Positions 37,170 to 45,624 of a DNA stretch of 64,000 nt are shown in pieces. The DNA lies in assembly GCA_017412605.1 (NCBI GenBank), contig JAFPWY010000003.1, positions 301,207 through 365,206 of the forward strand, given 5' to 3'. The notes below the pieces were generated by a model, which worked only from the letters and a program-made list of their open reading frames with translations, was not told the origin of the DNA and did no database searches. Position 1 is the first letter of the stretch; every line of letters starts with the position of its first letter. Source of the stretch: Fibrobacter sp. (GTDB lineage: Bacteria > Fibrobacterota > Fibrobacteria > Fibrobacterales > Fibrobacteraceae). The position numbers and the translations under genes are program-made.

Positions 37170-38794
37170 AGCCGTACCACGTCGTCACAGATTTCGGCGA
37201 CCGCCGAGCGGTGCGTCACGAGGATAATCGTCTTGTCGGCAAGGCCTGCAAACAGACGTCCGTACAATTCACGTTCCGTGTTCTCGTCGAGTGCGGAACT
37301 GATTTCATCAAGGAGGAGGATATTGCCAGGGCGCAAGAGGCCGCGCGCAATCGCGATGCGCTGCGCCTGACCTTCACTCAGGCCGCCACCGCGTTCGCCA
37401 AGCTCCGTATCAATTCCCTTGGGCAAGTCATCGACAAATTCGGCGCATGCCAGGCGGAGCACCTCTCGCAATTCGTCTTCACTGGCATCGGGTTTTGCCA
37501 GCAGCAGGTTATGCCGAATGGTCCCGCTCATGAGCGTGTTGCCCTGCGGCACATACACAAAGTTGGCGCGGGCCTTCTCGGTAAGCACCATAACCGCGCA
37601 ATCCGAATAAATCAGCATCCTGCCGCGATCAGGCCGCACAAAGGCAAGCAAAAGCCGCAACAGCGTCGTCTTCCCGGCTCCGGTCTCGCCCATCACGGCT
37701 ACCTTGCTCCCGGGCTCAAAATCGTAGCTAAAATGGTCAATCGCCTCGTGGTTCTGCCCCACGTAACCAAAGCTCACGTCCTCGAGACGGACGCCAAGGC
37801 GACCGTCCATGACCTGTGCCGCTTCGGCCGTACTTTCGTCGGACCCACGCTGTTTTTCCAAATCTTGCAGCCGGTCTATTCCGGCCATGGCGTGAACCAC
37901 CTTGGGTCCCATATTCAAGAGCGAAAAAATCGGGTGCTGAATCTGCCCGACCAGCTGCAAGAAGGACGTCATCACGCCAAAGGTTATAACGCCGTTGCGC
38001 AGTCCGATTCCTCCCCACACAAACGCCACCAAGTAGCCGAGCCCAAGCGTACAGCCGAAAAGCAACCGCGTCACCATGGTAAAGCGCGCCCGTCGGCAAA
38101 CATTGCGCCTCAACAGGCCCTGCTGTTCATCCAGCAAGCCCGTGACCCAGCCCTCGCTGCCGAGCGAGCGCAGCACAGCATTGTATTCCATGCCCTCCTG
38201 CACCTGCGTCTGGATGCGGCTTTCGCTCTCGCGAATCGCAAGCGTCATGTTCTTCAGCTTATGCGAGATCAACTTGCCGAACACCACGGCCACAGGAGTC
38301 AAGAGCAACAGCACCCAAGCAAGCCTCGGATCGAACCAGCGCAACAACAGGAACGAGCCGACCAGCTGCAGCGTGGTCACGATAATCTGCGGGAGCGTGT
38401 CCATCGAAACTTCGCTAATGGTCTCGATATCCTTGGAAAAACGGGAAGTGATGTCGCCGGAATGCAGTTCCTTGACATCGTAGAGCTTGCGACGGAACAG
38501 GACCTCGAACATCTTGAGGCGCAGCCCGCTAGCCGAGCGGACCGACGCATCAGCAGTCATGTAGAAGCATATCTGGCGCAGCACCACGCTTCCCACCACG
38601 GTCAGCACGAGCAGCACAACCATGCGAACAATATCGTCATCGCTCCCCGTGCGGATAGTCTCGTCGATAAACCGCTTGGAGAGCCAGACCATCAAGAGCC
38701 CGAGCGAAACACGGAGCGCCCCCATAACGACCCGAGCCGCTATATTCAGACGGAAACCCCGCGTAAAGCGCCAAAGCCAGACGAGATAGCTCAT
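37166..38794 (-). CDS. ABC exporter, fused membrane and ATPase domains
   Basis: A 542-aa type IV ABC exporter half-transporter. Six membrane segments lie in residues ~15-300 and the ATPase in ~335-542: Walker A GETGAGKTT (369-377), Q-loop Q417, signature LSEGQ (472-476), Walker B ILLLDE (492-497) and the H-loop VTHR near the end. No N-terminal C39 peptidase domain. It overlaps the PqqD-like gene by 4 nt, and a dedicated peptide or modified-product exporter role is inferred from context. Other lipid or peptide substrates remain possible. Confidence 0.93.
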   Translation of the reverse strand: MSYLVWLWRFTRGFRLNIAARVVMGALRVSLGLLMVWLSKRFIDETIRTGSDDDIVRMVVLLVLTVVGSVVLRQICFYMTADASVRSASGLRLKMFEVLFRRKLYDVKELHSGDITSRFSKDIETISEVSMDTLPQIIVTTLQLVGSFLLLRWFDPRLAWVLLLLTPVAVVFGKLISHKLKNMTLAIRESESRIQTQVQEGMEYNAVLRSLGSEGWVTGLLDEQQGLLRRNVCRRARFTMVTRLLFGCTLGLGYLVAFVWGGIGLRNGVITFGVMTSFLQLVGQIQHPIFSLLNMGPKVVHAMAGIDRLQDLEKQRGSDESTAEAAQVMDGRLGVRLEDVSFGYVGQNHEAIDHFSYDFEPGSKVAVMGETGAGKTTLLRLLLAFVRPDRGRMLIYSDCAVMVLTEKARANFVYVPQGNTLMSGTIRHNLLLAKPDASEDELREVLRLACAEFVDDLPKGIDTELGERGGGLSEGQAQRIAIARGLLRPGNILLLDEISSALDENTERELYGRLFAGLADKTIILVTHRSAVAEICDDVVRL

Positions 38795-39060
38795 TCGACT
38801 ACTTTAACCTTCTGCCATTCGCCGACAATCGCCGACACATCCGCTTTTGCGCGTTCCAGGTCCACTTCGTATTCGCTACAAAGCGCCTCGGCAAGGGCTC
38901 CTACAGAAAACTCACCTAAAGATTCCGCCTTTTCCCACAGCCAGGCGGCAGTTTCGTTCAGGCAAAGCAGGCGGCCAAAATCCAGGGCACCGATGCCCTC
39001 GCCCATAATCACCTTTTCGCCACATACGTCACGCAAAACAAAGCCTTTTTTCAATTTCAT
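38791..39060 (-). CDS. PqqD-family (RiPP recognition element-like) protein
   Basis: An 89-aa protein of the PqqD/RRE winged-helix type: an N-terminal beta hairpin (GFVLRDVCGEKVIMGEG) then LNETAAWLWEKAES and the helical C-terminus ending VVE. RRE proteins bind leader peptides and present them to tailoring enzymes. 4-nt overlaps on both sides (S26 peptidase upstream, exporter downstream) tie it to the operon. Family match is by eye and strong in the LNETAAWLW segment. Confidence 0.85.
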   Translation of the reverse strand: MKLKKGFVLRDVCGEKVIMGEGIGALDFGRLLCLNETAAWLWEKAESLGEFSVGALAEALCSEYEVDLERAKADVSAIVGEWQKVKVVE

Positions 39061-39491
39061 ATCGGAATCCTTCTATAAATTGCCAGGAGCCACCTCCTAA
39101 AAGGTAACACCGCGTACCAAATTTTTGCAGCCAGTCGACTGCCCAAAGAGTCCAAAGAGCGCCTTTTTCCGCCTTTCCCTACCACATGGGTCGCACGGGC
39201 CCGGACATCTGCAAGCCGGCAATGTTCCCGGCCAGCCAAATTTCCGTCCCCCATCAAGGTCACGGCATCGCCATCGAGGCAAACAATGCGGTGAACGACA
39301 TACCGCCCACCTTCTACCAGAGCAAGGACGACATCGCCCACTTTCAAGGTTTCGGGCTTCACGAGCACGACACTGTCCTCGCCACCCACGATAAAGGGAA
39401 GCATGCTCCGGCCGTTCACCGGGAACGTGACAGAAACGCCCTCGCCCACCAAGCGGATGGCCTCCTGCATTATGCTTTCGTCGCTAACCAT
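39057..39491 (-). CDS. S24/S26-like signal-peptidase-type protease
   Basis: A 144-aa protein. The nucleophile S29 lies in VNGRSMLPFI, and VVHRIV supplies H67 where bacterial signal peptidase I has Lys; a Ser-His pair is typical of SipW/eukaryotic-type enzymes. GDVV and GDGN boxes of the family follow. There is no N-terminal membrane anchor, and a hydrophobic C-terminal stretch (WYAVLPFRRWLLAIY) may be peripheral. The ATG at 39491 overlaps the kinase gene by 8 nt; another ATG 9 nt upstream is possible. It might cleave a leader peptide (inference). Confidence 0.82.
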   Translation of the reverse strand: MVSDESIMQEAIRLVGEGVSVTFPVNGRSMLPFIVGGEDSVVLVKPETLKVGDVVLALVEGGRYVVHRIVCLDGDAVTLMGDGNLAGREHCRLADVRARATHVVGKGGKRRSLDSLGSRLAAKIWYAVLPFRRWLLAIYRRIPI

Positions 39492-40416
39492 CACGCCCAT
39501 CCACAATCGTTTCGCGGCAAAGCCGTGCAGCGCCTTCGTCCGGCAAACATTCCAAGTACCACACGGGAACATTCGAGGCCAGGGCATTTTCGGTATAGTG
39601 CAGTCCGTCGGCAATTAAGCGTTCCCAGCGTTTGCCCGAAATACTGGGGACCAGGGCCGCATAGGCCTTGACTCCGCGCAAACGCTCGATCTTGTTGAAC
39701 GGGGCCTGAGAAAGCAAGACAATCCCGCCCAAAGTCAGGCTCTCGTTCTTGTAACACGGGGTCTTCCCGCTCCAAGGGGAACCATAGACCACAGCGCGGG
39801 CCTCCCCTTCCGGGGATTCCGGCGCAAAAAAGCGCACCACGGGATTGTCGTCGTTGAGCAAGTCCGAACCCTCGTTGTAACGCAGCCAAAGCCGTGCATG
39901 CGTGCTTTTGCCCGTACCGCTCTTGCCAAGGAACATATAGCCCTTCCCATGATACTCGACCGTTGCCGAGTGGAAAAGAGCCGTCCCGAGCTTGGCCGTC
40001 GCAAGGGCGTAAAGCACCATCAGGGAATTGTTCACGGCGAATTTCACGGAATTCTGGTTCGAAATGCCGGGCACAACCAGGCGAGCCTGCACATATCCGG
40101 GCGAACAGAGGAGCATTCCCACGTCCGCACCGCGCAACCGGAAATTGAACATGGAAGAACCGTCCGCACTATGACCGCAAAGGATTTCCTGCCCCTCGTC
40201 CTCTTGGCGAGTCTCTTCGATAAATCCTGGCAGGGCCGTAGAATGCTCGACAGCGAGGGTAAACAAAGGGCTTTCCGACGCATTACCGTTCCCAGCCTGC
40301 ACGGCAAAGGGCTCGTAATTGTCCATCAAAGCAAACAAGTCCACGCCAGCCGATTCCGGCAGGTTGGATTCAACAGAAAATGTATGTCCTGCAACCTTGT
40401 AAACCCGAGAGATCAT
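39484..40416 (-). CDS. HprK-like serine kinase
   Basis: A 310-aa protein related to the kinase domain of HPr kinase/phosphorylase. H149 in ALFHSATVEY, the P-loop GKSGTGKST (164-172) and LLNDDNPVV (186-194) correspond to the family's catalytic blocks. The HprK N-terminal domain is replaced by ~140 unrelated residues. Homologues in lasso-peptide clusters phosphorylate the precursor's C-terminal Ser. The gene overlaps both neighbours (4 nt and 8 nt). No HPr gene is near, so a role in carbon catabolite control is unlikely. Confidence 0.87.
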   Translation of the reverse strand: MISRVYKVAGHTFSVESNLPESAGVDLFALMDNYEPFAVQAGNGNASESPLFTLAVEHSTALPGFIEETRQEDEGQEILCGHSADGSSMFNFRLRGADVGMLLCSPGYVQARLVVPGISNQNSVKFAVNNSLMVLYALATAKLGTALFHSATVEYHGKGYMFLGKSGTGKSTHARLWLRYNEGSDLLNDDNPVVRFFAPESPEGEARAVVYGSPWSGKTPCYKNESLTLGGIVLLSQAPFNKIERLRGVKAYAALVPSISGKRWERLIADGLHYTENALASNVPVWYLECLPDEGAARLCRETIVDGRDG

Positions 40417-41537
40417 CCGTGCAAGCCCTTCAATGACAGGCGTCGCAGCTTTATTCGCGACACAATCGATCTAAAAAACCATTTCCAATAATAGAATTCA
40501 TTCCAAGTGGTCTCAACAGGGTCAAACGCAAAAAAGCGAATAGACCGCCACCTTTTCCAAATCCATCCGCGCAAAATGCCCAACTGTTCCTTTTTAGAAT
40601 AAAATCCGAAATTGCCCCCCGCAAGCACATCCTCAAGCAGCCACTTGCCACGCATCTTGTCGGGTTTACAAAGCATGCGGTCGTATTCCAGGCCGAATAT
40701 ACGCCAAAGCGCCCACATCAAGGCGGCACAAGTCCGGGCAAGGCCAAGCCGCACCAGCTGCGAAGCCACCTCGTTGCGCTCTTCTTGGGTTGAATGCTGC
40801 AAAAGGACAAAGTAATCCGTCAGCTGCCGCAAGCCAATACCGTTGTGCAAGAAATGCTTTTGGATATGGGAAAGTTGCATCACGAGCGCAAAGCGGAGCG
40901 ACGGGACATAAAAGCCCTCTGGTACTCTCTCGGCATTTTGGATTTCGTCTTCCAAGTAGTGCAGAATCCTTGAACGCACAAACAGATTCTTGCTCCTGGG
41001 AACAGGGCTAAAATGAACTTCCACCGCACATTTTTGAGAACTTCTGACAAGGCGTATATGGTGCTTGGACTCAATAATTTTTGGATCCCGGACATAGTCC
41101 AAACCGAGTTGGTCCAACAGGCCAATAACTTTATCCCGGCCGCCCGAAACCCAAATATCGATGTCCCCGCCCTGCCGAGAAAACGGGTCCGGATAGAGCC
41201 GCGCATTGGCGGGCCCCTTGAGTATCGCCGTATGCCTCCCCTGCGCGACAAAAAGATCCGTCAAGCGCGCCGCCTCACGGTTCAGCATAGCATTATGGCC
41301 CTTGATGAGCTCCGCCTCACCCGCCCACTGGTGCAACAAGCCAAGCGGAGGACGCTTTTCGGCTGGCAAGCGAGAAATTCCCTTATAGGTCAGCCCCAGA
41401 GAGTTCTGCTTGGTCGCAATATCTTGCAGTTCAAGCCATTCCTCTTCGCTACACACCGGAAAAACGGAAAGCCCCTCGCCAGAGGAGCTTAGGGCTATCC
41501 GTAAAAGAGTAAAGAATTTTTCTACGACTAGTGTCAA
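40413..41537 (-). CDS. Nucleotidyltransferase-family protein (PF14907-like)
   Basis: A 374-aa protein with a polymerase-beta-type nucleotidyltransferase core: KGPANARLYPDPFSRQGGDIDIWV holds G123-G-D125-I-D127, and AVEVHFSP supplies a third acidic residue. The C-terminal half is helical and Trp-rich. This family (NTP_transf_5) is regularly found with HprK-like kinases and PqqD-like proteins. The start is a TTG 1 nt after the stop of the 1282-aa protein and no later start fits, so translation probably depends on the upstream gene. Substrate unknown. Confidence 0.85.
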   Translation of the reverse strand: MTLVVEKFFTLLRIALSSSGEGLSVFPVCSEEEWLELQDIATKQNSLGLTYKGISRLPAEKRPPLGLLHQWAGEAELIKGHNAMLNREAARLTDLFVAQGRHTAILKGPANARLYPDPFSRQGGDIDIWVSGGRDKVIGLLDQLGLDYVRDPKIIESKHHIRLVRSSQKCAVEVHFSPVPRSKNLFVRSRILHYLEDEIQNAERVPEGFYVPSLRFALVMQLSHIQKHFLHNGIGLRQLTDYFVLLQHSTQEERNEVASQLVRLGLARTCAALMWALWRIFGLEYDRMLCKPDKMRGKWLLEDVLAGGNFGFYSKKEQLGILRGWIWKRWRSIRFFAFDPVETTWNEFYYWKWFFRSIVSRIKLRRLSLKGLHG

Positions 41538-41538
41538 A

Positions 41539-44500
41539 CTACTTCACAATCACCTTTTTGCCATTGTTGTAGTAGGTTCCCTTTGTCGTCGGCTTGCCGT
41601 TGAGCCTGCGGCCCTGCAAGTCAAACCAGCGGTCCACCTTGAATTCCCCGGTCCTGGTATCGAGCGAGCCCCAGCCGATAACCTTGCCCTTGCCGTCCTG
41701 AATCTTCACATCGATCAACTCGGGCAATTCAGCAACATTCGTCAAATTCCTTGCAGACGCGTTGATGGAACGAGTCAAGCTGGCACCATTATAAACCAGG
41801 TAGGCTCTCATCGGACGCAGCCATGCCCCAGAACCAGCCTTCACGAACTGGCCGACCTGGACGTTATTGCTCGCCGAGGCGGCGAAACCATATGCACGTC
41901 CAAATTCCGGATCATCCGCGGTAAATTTCTTGTACACATACGTTCCCTTGAACGACCAGTCACCGCTGGTGGAGGGCTGCATTTCGCTCGTGTTGAACGT
42001 TACCGGTCCATTCAGGTCGAAGGTCAGCGGAGCCGTTTCAGACGGCATTACCAAGTAGGGTCTGTTAGCCACGATGGTACCCGCTTCCGGCGGATTCACG
42101 GTAGCCGTCCACTTGTTTCCATTTTTCTCAAGCAAAGCAAACTCATAGAATTTACCGCCATGCACCTCGCTCGTATCAATGGTGAACGGGAACATCACCG
42201 TCGACATCTTGCCACTGTTAAACACACGGTTGAAGCGGATTGTATCCACCCGGACATTGGCAGGAATATCAACAGTTTCGTTAGAGGAACCGTCCAGCTC
42301 GGCAGCCAACTTTCCGCCCACACCTTCATAAATCTTGATAGCACCATAATCGCCAACAAGGAACGGGAACACCTTTTCCCACTGGGCATAGAAGGTCTTG
42401 TCACCGGTAGAGCCGGCCGCAATACCATCAACATACTCATCCGAGTTTTCAGTTATGGTCCAACCCAAGAAATTGTAGCCAGGCTTAGACGGGCTATTGA
42501 GCACGATAGCACCGTCTTCAACAGTGTACGTTTCCGGATTCGGCGTCTCGAACGTGGCCCCCTCGATATTGTTGTAAACAATCGGGAATGCTTCGGGTGC
42601 CCAGTGCGGATACAGCGTCAAATTCTCGTTGGTCGTATACGATCCACCAAGTTCGTAAACCTTTTCGCCGCCATCAGTCGTAGACCAACCATCGAGAGTG
42701 TAGTTTGCACGTACATACGTTTTTATAGAAGACTTGAATGTATATGTTGTATCAAAATATTTCTTATATACAGAATCCTTCGCGCCACTCACATTGCTAC
42801 CAGGCTTATAAGTAATCTTATTATACCACTTGGCATAAAGGGTTAAATCGGCATCAATATTCTGAATATCGCGTATTACGGTCTTAAATGTAGCGTCTTT
42901 ATACCACTGATCCATGAAGTAGTCTTTTTTCGCCGGATCAAACGCATTCTCTAACGAAACCTTACCCGGTCCAGTATAGGTTGAAGGATTCCTATTTGTT
43001 GCAGAAACACCGTACATTTCATAAGATATGTTATACGTGCCACAGGTCCAATGCGGGAACAACTTGAGATCCGCATTATCAGTATACAAAGCTCCAAATT
43101 CATAATCTACGGCATACCCTTCCTGGTCATAATCAACCTTGGACCAGCCATCGAGCGTACACCCGACAACAGCAAATTGAGGCGGAGCATCCCTAAGCGC
43201 AATCGTATCGCCATGAATTTTTGTAGTGCCATTCACCGTTGCCGAAATTGCTTTCCCGGAAAGATACTGAATCGTATAAGTTGCATATGTCCACTTGGCA
43301 TAAACAGTCTTGTCACCCGTAGAACCCGCACCAATCTGAGTCGCCGGATTAGTGAAACCAGAATCATAGAACCAGCCCTCAAACGAGGCACCGGCCTTAG
43401 TCGGAGCCGCAAAAACAATGTCTCCGCTATTGACGTTATATGTGGTCGGATTCGTATCGGCATTTACACCACCATCCAATTCATAAACAATGGAATAGGT
43501 TTCCATTTCCCACCGTGCATGAAGAACAAGATTTCCTGTTAACGAGTCTGCAAAGGAATACTCATTTTCTTCCGTGCATTCTTCAGCGATGCACCATCCA
43601 ACAACTTTATATCCGGCATCCGTAATGACCGTATCAGGACGAGAAACAGTTTCTCCTGCAGTATACATTCTGACAAAATGGACTTCCGTCTTTCCGTGTA
43701 AAGAGGCATCGAAAGTGACGGAGAATGTCGGAGCCTTCGTCCAAACGGCATACAGTGTAACAGGTGCAGTCACATCAATAGCAGAGAGGTGGAGCGTGTC
43801 TTTTTCAGCAATAGTATCATTTGCACCAAATGATTTTGGCGCATAAGCCCAGCCGGTAAAGTAATATTTCTCCTTATTCTCATCTGATCCAGTTTCATAT
43901 ACCGTGGGAACAGAAAATCCATCTACAGAAATCGTGCCATGCTTGGCCACAGAAACGGTTTTCGTTTTGGTCGAATCAGGGAATTTCGCATCAAAAAACG
44001 CTGTATCGCAACCCGTTTTAAAGGACACCTCATAGAAATCATACCAAACAGCATAAACGGTTGCAGCCGCATGGGCAACACCGAGATCTGTAGGTTCTTC
44101 AGCATCTGCTGTTGTAGCCCATCCGGCAAATTTTTTCCCTTCACGAGTCGGCACACCGATTTCATCCGCAGTCACAACAGCGTCCTTGGCTAGGATTTTC
44201 GAAGTCTTTGCGCCAGAAGCAAATGTACCGCCATTTGCATTGAATGTAATCTTGTAGCCATCCGAGCCGTTCATGGAAACATCAGATTGACCGACGGACC
44301 ATGCGTCCGTTTTTGCACCTGAGCAGGAATCATTTTCCCATGTACCCCCATTCAGATTACAAACAACTTCTTCCGAATTAAGATCATCCGTTGAAGTACT
44401 ATTAAAGGTTGCATTATCAGGTATAGAACCTATGCCGGAGCAAGTATCACCTTCATCCAAATTTTCACAATATTCTTCGGAATAGTACAAATCTTCAGTT

Positions 44501-45387
44501 GAAATGCTTCCTACTTTTTCATAACTACCAGCAATGGCGCCAACACTACCGTCAACCGTATAAAGGCTATTTCCAGAATAAACACAGGAAGACATATTAA
44601 CTTTTCCACCATTACGGAGAGCACCGACGATACCGCCCACATTTGTGTTTTCGCCACTGGCGGTCACACTTACCGAGCTAACGCAATTAGTGATGGTTAT
44701 AGTCTTCACATTTCCAACGATACCTCCGACACGGTTCGTTGCTCCGCTCGTTTCAATAGAACCAGACGCCACACAGTTTTCGATTGTACTAGCATCATTT
44801 ACCCAACCAACAAGCGTTCCTACAGAAATCGGTTTATCACTATTGATACCCGTAGAACCAGCAGAAGATGCCGCATAAATTTGAGCGTCCTTTAAAGTCA
44901 AATTTTTAATAGTACCGCCACTTAAAATGCCAAACAATCCAATATTCTGCGCATAGGCCGTAGCACCGTTCTTGGATTTCCCAGTATAAGTAGATACATC
45001 GGCATTATTGATTTCAGAAGCATTGATGTAAAGATTGGAAATGGTAAAGCCCTGGCCGTCAAAAATTCCTGCAAAAAGCGGAGGTGATCCAGTTCCAGCC
45101 GCAATAGGGATAAAAACTTTTCCGAGATTGCCCTGCATGTCGATGGATTGGATCAACTTAACTTTGGCAGCCTTAAAATTGTTATTATCATGCTTCATCT
45201 TGCAAGAAAGCCACGCCAACTTTTCCGGCGTGTCGATTTCATAATAGTCATCACTACCCTTGGTTGCTGCTTGGGTCAAGAAATCACCCCAACCCGTACC
45301 CGTGGCACAGTCAAGAGCAAAAGCCTGGCCCATTCCCAAAAGGGCGGTCACAAAAAGAAAGAAATGCAATTTTTTTAAAATTTTCAT
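41539..45387 (-). CDS. Large secreted GLUG / InlB-repeat protein with T9SS-type C-terminus
   Basis: A 1282-aa exported protein. After a ~24-residue signal peptide come GLUG-type beta-helix repeats (about 75-290, e.g. VGTLVGWV, VGGIVGNV, NVGGIVGAL). From ~380 to ~1040 there are at least eight Listeria-Bacteroides (InlB B-repeat) modules with TVYAVW/LYAKW/LYPHW ends. A ~200-residue beta domain follows, and a T9SS sorting-type end (WFDLQGRRLNGKP ... KKVIVK). AAGGAGAAAA precedes the ATG. First gene of the operon that continues 1 nt later with the nucleotidyltransferase. Probable cell-surface adhesin; it might be a client of the downstream enzymes. Confidence 0.9.
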   Translation of the reverse strand: MKILKKLHFFLFVTALLGMGQAFALDCATGTGWGDFLTQAATKGSDDYYEIDTPEKLAWLSCKMKHDNNNFKAAKVKLIQSIDMQGNLGKVFIPIAAGTGSPPLFAGIFDGQGFTISNLYINASEINNADVSTYTGKSKNGATAYAQNIGLFGILSGGTIKNLTLKDAQIYAASSAGSTGINSDKPISVGTLVGWVNDASTIENCVASGSIETSGATNRVGGIVGNVKTITITNCVSSVSVTASGENTNVGGIVGALRNGGKVNMSSCVYSGNSLYTVDGSVGAIAGSYEKVGSISTEDLYYSEEYCENLDEGDTCSGIGSIPDNATFNSTSTDDLNSEEVVCNLNGGTWENDSCSGAKTDAWSVGQSDVSMNGSDGYKITFNANGGTFASGAKTSKILAKDAVVTADEIGVPTREGKKFAGWATTADAEEPTDLGVAHAAATVYAVWYDFYEVSFKTGCDTAFFDAKFPDSTKTKTVSVAKHGTISVDGFSVPTVYETGSDENKEKYYFTGWAYAPKSFGANDTIAEKDTLHLSAIDVTAPVTLYAVWTKAPTFSVTFDASLHGKTEVHFVRMYTAGETVSRPDTVITDAGYKVVGWCIAEECTEENEYSFADSLTGNLVLHARWEMETYSIVYELDGGVNADTNPTTYNVNSGDIVFAAPTKAGASFEGWFYDSGFTNPATQIGAGSTGDKTVYAKWTYATYTIQYLSGKAISATVNGTTKIHGDTIALRDAPPQFAVVGCTLDGWSKVDYDQEGYAVDYEFGALYTDNADLKLFPHWTCGTYNISYEMYGVSATNRNPSTYTGPGKVSLENAFDPAKKDYFMDQWYKDATFKTVIRDIQNIDADLTLYAKWYNKITYKPGSNVSGAKDSVYKKYFDTTYTFKSSIKTYVRANYTLDGWSTTDGGEKVYELGGSYTTNENLTLYPHWAPEAFPIVYNNIEGATFETPNPETYTVEDGAIVLNSPSKPGYNFLGWTITENSDEYVDGIAAGSTGDKTFYAQWEKVFPFLVGDYGAIKIYEGVGGKLAAELDGSSNETVDIPANVRVDTIRFNRVFNSGKMSTVMFPFTIDTSEVHGGKFYEFALLEKNGNKWTATVNPPEAGTIVANRPYLVMPSETAPLTFDLNGPVTFNTSEMQPSTSGDWSFKGTYVYKKFTADDPEFGRAYGFAASASNNVQVGQFVKAGSGAWLRPMRAYLVYNGASLTRSINASARNLTNVAELPELIDVKIQDGKGKVIGWGSLDTRTGEFKVDRWFDLQGRRLNGKPTTKGTYYNNGKKVIVK

Positions 45388-45437
45388 AATTTTCTCCTTG
45401 GGGGGTTAGTAACAACAAAATATTCAATTTATTCAAA

Positions 45438-45466
45438 AATATAGTATAGTAAGAAAATAAACGCAA
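45438..45466 (-). promoter_or_regulatory. Promoter of the surface-protein / RRE-kinase operon
   Basis: On the minus strand: -35 TTGCGT (45466-45461), a 17-bp spacer, -10 TATATT (45443-45438), with a predicted start near 45431 and a leader of ~44 nt before the ATG at 45387. Confidence 0.7.
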
Positions 45467-45624
45467 AGTTTATTTTCTACTTGTGAAACGAATCACCCCC
45501 CAGCCCGCATATTACGTGACCGCCGCCACAAAAGTCGAATGCCCTTTTTTTGCTATATTTCAACTTAGAATAACGGGCAAGCCGCATTTTACCGGCATTG
45601 CCACACAAAAAAAGAGGATAAAAA

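Noticed and set aside
37211..39100. 629-aa open frame on the plus strand
   Set aside because: Antisense of the ABC exporter and PqqD-like genes, whose motifs are all intact.
36630..41537. A complete lasso-peptide cluster
   Set aside because: No asparagine-synthetase-like cyclase, no transglutaminase-like B2 protease and no short precursor ORF are present; only the accessory and export parts are.
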